Positions 5,281 through 9,075 of a stretch of DNA of 9,075 nt are shown here, piece after piece (position 1 is the stretch's first letter; each line of letters starts with the position of its first letter). The DNA lies in contig JAGWZS010000061.1 of assembly GCA_018971905.1 (NCBI GenBank), positions 1-9,075 of the forward strand, in the 5' to 3' direction. The notes under the pieces were generated by a model. That model was given only the letters and a program-made list of their open reading frames with translations. It ran no database searches and was not told the origin of the DNA. This DNA comes from Rhodospirillales bacterium (GTDB taxonomy: Bacteria; Pseudomonadota; Alphaproteobacteria; Acetobacterales; Acetobacteraceae). A program made the translations under genes and the position numbers.

Positions 5281-7623
5281 TCAATGCGCCTCTTCCGGCG
5301 CTTTCTCGTCGTCGCCATCGCCCTCGGCTTCTGGCTTTGGCAGCGCCAAGGCGGGAGCCTCGGAGATGTCGAAGGCCAGCTTGCCGTCCTTCACGCTCAC
5401 CTTCACCGCACCGCCCTTCACCAGCTTGCCAAACAGCAGTTCCTCGGCCAGCGGCTTCTTGATCAGCTCCTGGATCACCCTTCCCAACGGCCTTGCGCCA
5501 TAAAGCGGCTCGTAACCGCGCTCCGCCAGAAACTCCTTCGCGGCGGAGGATAGCTCGATGGTCACGTTCCGGTCTGCCAGCTGCGCTTCCAGCTGCATCA
5601 CAAACTTCTCCACCACGCGGCCGACAATCTCTGGTGTGAGTGCCGCGAAAGGAATGATTGCATCCAGCCGGTTGCGGAATTCCGGGGTGAACAGCTTCTT
5701 CACCGCCTCCTCATCCTCGCCAATACGCACCTCACGGCCAAAGCCGATTCCGGGCTTCTGCATATCCGCAGCACCCGCATTGGTGGTCATGATCAAGATG
5801 ACGTTGCGGAAATCCACCTGCTTGCCGTTATGGTCGGTCAGCTTTCCATGGTCCATGATCTGGAGCAGAATGTTGAACAGATCCGGATGCGCCTTCTCGA
5901 TCTCATCCAGCAGCAGCACGCAATGCGGATGCTGGTCGATCGCGTCGGTCAGCATTCCGCCCTGGTCGAACCCTACATAGCCCGGAGGTGCTCCGATCAG
6001 CCTAGAGACCGAATGCCGTTCCATGTACTCGGACATATCAAACCTTGTCAGCTCAATGCCCAGCGTGGAGGCCAATTGCCGCGCCACCTCGGTTTTGCCC
6101 ACCCCCGTAGGGCCGGAGAAGAGGTAGTTGCCAATCGGCTTCTCAGGGTCGCGCAAGCCAGCGCGGGAGAGTTTCATCGCGGCGGACAGCGCTTCGATGG
6201 CGGCATTCTGGCCGAACACCATGCTCTTCAAATCGCGCTCCAGATGCCGCAGCACCTCCTTATCATCGGTTGAAACCGATTTAGGCGGAATCCGGGCGAT
6301 CTTGGAAACCATGTCCTCGACATCCTTCAAGGTCACGGTCTTGCGGCGCTTGGTCTCCGGCAGCAGCATCCGCGCCGCACCGGCTTCGTCGATCACGTCG
6401 ATCGCCTTGTCCGGCAGCTTGCGGTCGTTGATGTATTTCGCCGAAAGCTCCACCGCGGCGCGGATCGCGTCATCTGTATAGCGGACCTTGTGGTGCTTCT
6501 CGTAGGCCGTCTTCAAGCCCCGCAGAATTTTCACCGTATCCTCGATCGAGGGCTCGTTCACGTCGATCTTCTGGAAGCGCCGCACCAGCGCGCGGTCTTT
6601 CTCAAAATAATTGCGGAACTCCTTATAGGTGGTGGAGCCGATGCAGCGCAGCGTGCCCTGAGCCAGAGCGGGCTTGAGCAGGTTGGAGGCATCCATCGCC
6701 CCGCCAGATGTGGCGCCCGCGCCGATGACGGTGTGAATCTCGTCGATGAACAAGATCGCGCCGGGGTTGGCCTCCATCTCCGTCACCACCGCCTTCAGCC
6801 GCTCCTCGAAATCACCCCGGTAACGCGTGCCAGCCAGCAGCGCCCCCATATCCAGCGCGAAGATGGTGGCGTTCAGCAGCACTTCTGGCACATCGCCGTC
6901 GATGATGCGCTTGGCCAGCCCCTCGGCAATGGCGGTCTTGCCCACGCCGGGGTCGCCCACATAAAGCGGGTTGTTCTTGGTGCGGCGGCAGAGAATCTGG
7001 ATGGTCCGCTCAATCTCGTGCTCACGCCCGATCAGCGGGTCGATCTTACCTTCCTTGGCCTTCTTGTTGAGGTTGATGCAGTAATTCGAGAGCGCATCCT
7101 GGCCGCGCTTGGCGCTGCCCTTTTCCTCGCGCTCGTTCGATTCGTTTGGCTCGGCCGAGCCCGTGGGCGGGCGCACGGCAGATTTGCCGGGGCTCTTGGC
7201 GATGCCATGGGAGATGAAATTCACCGCGTCCAGCCTGGTCATGTCCTGCAATTGCAGGAAATACACGGCATGGCTCTCGCGTTCAGAGAACAAGGCCACC
7301 AGCACATTCGCACCAGTCACCTCATCGCGCCCGGAAGATTGCACATGAATGGCCGCGCGCTGCACCACGCGCTGGAAACCGGCGGTGGGCTTGGGGTCGC
7401 CGCCGCGGTCGGTCGCCAAACCGGCCAGATCCTTATCCAAAAACTCGGTCAGATCCTTTCTGAGCTTCTCGATATCCACGCCGCAGGCGCGCAGCACGGT
7501 CAGCGCGTCCTGGTCGTCCACGAGCCCGAGCAGCAGATGCTCCAGCGTCGCGTATTCGTGTTTCCGGTCGGCGGCCAAGGACAGGGCCCGATGGAGAGTC
7601 TGTTCTAGGTTGCGAGACAGCAT
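5281..7623 (-). CDS. clpA: ATP-dependent Clp protease ATP-binding subunit ClpA
   Basis: A 780-residue AAA+ unfoldase (E. coli ClpA is 758). It forms a hexamer that unfolds substrates and threads them into ClpP. Seen: Clp N-domain at about 1-150, which receives ClpS; first AAA+ module with Walker A GDPGVGKT (223-230) and Walker B ILFIDEIH (290-297); second module with Walker A GPTGVGKT (504-511), Walker [12 protein letters not shown] (569-579) and sensor-2 GARPLGR (709-715). The ClpP-docking loop carries IGF (626-628), where E. coli has IGL. There is no ClpB-type coiled-coil middle domain. An acidic tail rich in Glu and Asp ends the protein. The start at ATG 7621-7623 gives [14 protein letters not shown], the family N-terminus; AAGGA lies about 13 bases upstream. 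The frame is open further upstream to 7740, but that part does not resemble the family. clpS lies upstream on the same strand. The gene ends just before the bidirectional terminator. clpP is not in the window. Confidence 0.97.
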   Translation of the reverse strand: MLSRNLEQTLHRALSLAADRKHEYATLEHLLLGLVDDQDALTVLRACGVDIEKLRKDLTEFLDKDLAGLATDRGGDPKPTAGFQRVVQRAAIHVQSSGRDEVTGANVLVALFSERESHAVYFLQLQDMTRLDAVNFISHGIAKSPGKSAVRPPTGSAEPNESNEREEKGSAKRGQDALSNYCINLNKKAKEGKIDPLIGREHEIERTIQILCRRTKNNPLYVGDPGVGKTAIAEGLAKRIIDGDVPEVLLNATIFALDMGALLAGTRYRGDFEERLKAVVTEMEANPGAILFIDEIHTVIGAGATSGGAMDASNLLKPALAQGTLRCIGSTTYKEFRNYFEKDRALVRRFQKIDVNEPSIEDTVKILRGLKTAYEKHHKVRYTDDAIRAAVELSAKYINDRKLPDKAIDVIDEAGAARMLLPETKRRKTVTLKDVEDMVSKIARIPPKSVSTDDKEVLRHLERDLKSMVFGQNAAIEALSAAMKLSRAGLRDPEKPIGNYLFSGPTGVGKTEVARQLASTLGIELTRFDMSEYMERHSVSRLIGAPPGYVGFDQGGMLTDAIDQHPHCVLLLDEIEKAHPDLFNILLQIMDHGKLTDHNGKQVDFRNVILIMTTNAGAADMQKPGIGFGREVRIGEDEEAVKKLFTPEFRNRLDAIIPFAALTPEIVGRVVEKFVMQLEAQLADRNVTIELSSAAKEFLAERGYEPLYGARPLGRVIQELIKKPLAEELLFGKLVKGGAVKVSVKDGKLAFDISEAPALALPKPEAEGDGDDEKAPEEAH

Positions 7624-7667
7624 GGATTCAAACCGTTCCTTCACGCCGAAACCCGGCGCTCTTATTT

Positions 7668-7692
7668 CCGGACACTCCATCTGCCTGTCCGG
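7668..7692. repeat. Inverted repeat in the clpA leader
   Basis: CCGGACA (7668-7674) and TGTCCGG (7686-7692) are perfect 7-base arms with an 11-base spacer, 45 bases upstream of the clpA start. A second, smaller hairpin, CGCCG-AAACC-CGGCG (7644-7658), lies next to the putative ribosome-binding site. Either could be an operator or an mRNA structure affecting clpA translation; there is no direct evidence for a role. Confidence 0.35.
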
Positions 7693-7744
7693 CCGGCATC
7701 TCCGTGGCCCAGCCCATGAGAGCGGCACTGAACCGTACACTCTT

Positions 7745-7771
7745 ACATGGGATTGGGATCGTAAAATAAAG
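7745..7771 (-). promoter_or_regulatory. Possible heat-shock-like (sigma32) promoter for clpA
   Basis: Read leftwards, CTTTATT (7771-7765), 12 bases, then TCCCATGT (7752-7745). The second box is close to the sigma32 -10 consensus CCCCATNT; the first is only a partial match to CTTGAAA. The position, just after clpS in the 150-bp clpA leader, is sensible for a separate clpA promoter. The evidence is weak. Confidence 0.2.
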
Positions 7772-7773
7772 TG

Positions 7774-8103
7774 TCATTCTTTCTCAATCGTGCATTGCAG
7801 CGGGTGCTGGTTCTGCCGCGCCAGATCCATCACCTGAGTTACCTTGGTCTCAGCCACCTCGTATGTATACACCCCGCAAACCCCTACGCCGCGCCGGTGC
7901 ACATGCAGCATAATCTGCGTCGCCTGGTCGCGGTTTTTCTGGAAAAACCGTTCCAGCACATGCACCACGAACTCCATCGGCGTGTAGTCGTCGTTCAGCA
8001 TCAGAACCTTATACATCGTGGGCTTGCGCGTTTTCGGGCGCGGTTTCACCACCACGCTCGCATTCGGCCCCTCTGATCCCTTGCGTTTGTCGTTTTCACT
8101 CAT
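7774..8103 (-). CDS. clpS: ATP-dependent Clp protease adaptor ClpS
   Basis: A 109-residue cytoplasmic adaptor that recognises N-terminal degrons (Leu, Phe, Tyr, Trp) and delivers them to the ClpA N-domain for degradation by ClpAP. Seen: a charged flexible N-terminal tail of about 28 residues, which in the family inserts into the ClpA pore; then the conserved core with [12 protein letters not shown] (35-46), where N37, D38 and T41 match E. coli pocket residues; VHRRG with H69 matching E. coli H66; [13 protein letters not shown] (76-88); and the C-terminal [10 protein letters not shown]. The length is typical (about 105-115). The start at ATG 8101-8103 is preceded by GAAGG about 10 bases upstream. 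It lies directly upstream of clpA with a 150-bp gap, and a good promoter candidate lies at 8192-8220. This looks like the canonical ClpS rather than the divergent ClpS2 paralogue found in some alphaproteobacteria. Confidence 0.97.
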   Translation of the reverse strand: MSENDKRKGSEGPNASVVVKPRPKTRKPTMYKVLMLNDDYTPMEFVVHVLERFFQKNRDQATQIMLHVHRRGVGVCGVYTYEVAETKVTQVMDLARQNQHPLQCTIEKE

Positions 8104-8191
8104 TCACCGAATACCTTCAGCAACCACTGCGGCCGCCTCCTTCGTAGCAGACGCCCCGCGGGCACCCTTATCTGCCACCACCTTGTAGCAA

Positions 8192-8220
8192 AGCATATCG
8201 AAAGCAAGCCCGGCTATCAA
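8192..8220 (-). promoter_or_regulatory. Sigma70-type promoter of clpS
   Basis: Read leftwards, TTGATA (8220-8215), a 17-bp spacer, and TATGCT (8197-8192): five of six and four of six consensus positions at ideal spacing. This predicts a clpS leader of roughly 80 bases. The rest of the 265-bp gap between clpS and the phasin gene holds a palindrome and a terminator but no supported gene. Confidence 0.6.
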
Positions 8221-8251
8221 AGAGCGTTTTACCCATCCACAAAAAAACATG

Positions 8252-8263
8252 TGTTCATGAACA
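8252..8263. promoter_or_regulatory. Perfect 12-bp palindrome upstream of the clpS promoter
   Basis: TGTTCATGAACA is its own reverse complement. It lies about 30 bp upstream of the clpS -35 box, beside an A7 run (8241-8247). The position suits an activator site. Read leftwards, the palindrome with the following T7 could instead be a weak back-up terminator. The binding factor is unknown. Confidence 0.35.
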
Positions 8264-8290
8264 GGGGCTTTCACCGGCGGCGGCCTTCTC

Positions 8291-8322
8291 AAAAAAAAAC
8301 CGGCCCCATCCGGAGCCGGTTT
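8291..8322 (-). terminator. Intrinsic terminator of the phasin gene
   Basis: Read leftwards, AAACCGGC (8322-8315) pairs with GCCGGTTT (8304-8297); the stem extends inward by three more pairs (one G-T) to an 11-bp stem with a four-base GGAT loop. It continues into a run of nine T. It lies about 45 bp past the phasin stop and separates the phasin gene from clpS. Confidence 0.9.
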
Positions 8323-8368
8323 CCCGCGAATCCATGCCCCGGCGCCAAGCGCGGGGCATGATCTTAAT

Positions 8369-8890
8369 TTATGGCGCCTTGCCAAACGTCTCTACGGCCA
8401 GGGTTATCCGGGCGGCAAGCGGCGCCACGGCATTTTCCGCCAGCTTCATTGAGGCATCGGCAAATTTATTGCTCTCGGCAACGGCTTTTTCGATGCTGGA
8501 CCGGGCAAAACCGGTCTGCAGATCTACGGCCTCTTTCACGGATTTCACGCCCATCAGCGACTTGCCAAACGCCACCGTATCTTCAACGGTTGCCTTGGAC
8601 GAGGCCGCGACGTGCTTTGAAATATCCTGGAAGCCAGCCACGTAAATCTGCGAGGCTTTCATGAAAGCCTCCAGATTGCCCTGGCCGAACGCCAGCAGAT
8701 CCTCAGAGGTTTTCATGGCTTTTTCAACGCCTTCCTTCAACTTGGCCTGAGATGTCTCCAGGCCCTTTGTGGCTTTTTCAATCCCTTCGCGCACAGCGGA
8801 GAGGGATGATTCAAATGTCTTCGCCGATACGTCAGCCACGCTCTCGGTGGAACTGGCGGCACCCGCGGTTTTGGCTTTCGTCGCGCTCAT
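8369..8890 (-). CDS. phaP: Phasin family protein (PHA granule-associated)
   Basis: A 173-residue, alanine- and lysine-rich, almost wholly helical protein. Phasins coat polyhydroxyalkanoate granules in the cytoplasm and control granule size and number; some also act as general stress or chaperone-like proteins. Seen: no membrane helix or signal peptide; amphipathic helices with near-repeats GIEKATKG (36-43) and GVEKAMKT (54-61), 18 residues apart; and the Phasin_2 core at about 65-160, with NLEAFMKASQIYVAGFQDI (72-90) and an LQTGFARSSIEKAVAES segment (124-140). The length is normal (about 110-190). The start at ATG 8888-8890 is preceded by GGGAG (8904-8900), nine bases away. It has its own promoter and terminator. 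It lies upstream of clpS-clpA on the same strand. No PHA synthase gene is in the window, so a role in PHA storage is inferred from the family. Confidence 0.9.
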   Translation of the reverse strand: MSATKAKTAGAASSTESVADVSAKTFESSLSAVREGIEKATKGLETSQAKLKEGVEKAMKTSEDLLAFGQGNLEAFMKASQIYVAGFQDISKHVAASSKATVEDTVAFGKSLMGVKSVKEAVDLQTGFARSSIEKAVAESNKFADASMKLAENAVAPLAARITLAVETFGKAP

Positions 8891-8978
8891 CTAGGTTTGC
8901 TCCCGCTATGATGATGAACATCGCTGCATAGCTCCAACCGTCGAGCAATCACGGCGCATACCGCAATGCAGCAAAAAC

Positions 8979-9008
8979 CTTATAGTGAAGAACCCTTCCC
9001 GCCGTCAA
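8979..9008 (-). promoter_or_regulatory. Sigma70-type promoter of the phasin gene
   Basis: Read leftwards, TTGACG (9008-9003), 18 bases, then TATAAG (8984-8979): five of six consensus positions in each box. This predicts a leader of about 80 bases before the phasin ATG. Confidence 0.68.
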
Positions 9009-9014
9009 GAAAAA

Positions 9015-9029
9015 TTGTGCAACGCACAA
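9015..9029. promoter_or_regulatory. Palindrome TTGTGC-AAC-GCACAA upstream of the phasin -35 box (possible PhaR site)
   Basis: Perfect 6-base arms around a 3-base centre, ending six bases upstream of the -35 box. The inner core TGC-N3-GCA matches the pattern reported for the PHA-responsive repressor PhaR in Paracoccus. The assignment is inferred from motif and place only. The rest of 8891-9075 shows no supported gene. Confidence 0.42.
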
Positions 9030-9075
9030 AATCATGGCCGCAACGCCCCTCCGCCCCTTCACTGGCGCGCAAAAT

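Noticed and set aside
6490..7608. 372-codon plus-strand open frame antisense to clpA
   Set aside because: A shadow of the high-GC clpA coding sequence; rich in His, Arg and Gln with no domain, and clpA on the other strand is certain.
7624..7740. 39-codon N-terminal extension of ClpA
   Set aside because: The sequence is rich in Pro and Arg and unlike the family; [14 protein letters not shown] at 7623 is the expected ClpA start.
8104..8385. 93-codon open frame on the minus strand between clpS and the phasin gene
   Set aside because: It contains the phasin terminator, the palindrome and the clpS promoter, and has no recognisable protein features.
1..9075. Mobile elements, CRISPR arrays, tRNA or rRNA genes, phage or toxin-antitoxin modules
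   Set aside because: I looked for terminal repeats, direct-repeat arrays, transposase motifs and RNA gene signatures and found none.

Overview
The window (about 9.1 kb, GC-rich) looks like chromosomal DNA of an alphaproteobacterium. A PHA-granule phasin followed by clpS and clpA on the same strand, together with the protein sequences, suggests the Acetobacteraceae/Rhodospirillales side. The genus is not determined. There is no sign of a phage, an IS element, an integron or a CRISPR array.

Left part (1-921): a copper module. The 5' part of a CopA-type Cu+-exporting P-type ATPase runs leftwards off the window. A 71-residue CopZ-like HMA copper chaperone runs rightwards. The intergenic stretch of about 100 bp holds two back-to-back promoters with long spacers and dyads between -35 and -10, the layout typical of MerR/CueR-type copper control.

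Middle-left (925-3663): a leftward pair, an EamA/DMT permease followed by a TPR-sulfotransferase with an N-terminal cysteine motif. The last gene meets the copper chaperone end to end with a 3-bp gap inside a small inverted repeat.

Middle (3754-5231): two rightward genes, both broken as read here. The yjdM/phnA zinc-ribbon gene is frameshifted at a run of eight C. The DUF2029/GT87 membrane glycosyltransferase gene is cut by one in-frame amber codon, probably a former Trp codon. A bidirectional terminator closes this block.

Right part (5281-9075): all leftward, in transcription order phasin, clpS, clpA. ClpS is the N-degron adaptor and ClpA the AAA+ unfoldase that feeds ClpP. Phasin has its own strong promoter, a possible PhaR-type operator and a strong intrinsic terminator. 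clpS has a good sigma70-type promoter preceded by a perfect 12-bp palindrome. clpA follows clpS after a 150-bp leader containing inverted repeats.

Most of the window is well-known housekeeping or stress machinery. I see no convincing new multi-gene system. The points most worth checking are the two closely spaced lesions, the divergent copper promoter, the Cys-motif/TPR/sulfotransferase fusion, and the palindromes ahead of clpS and the phasin gene.
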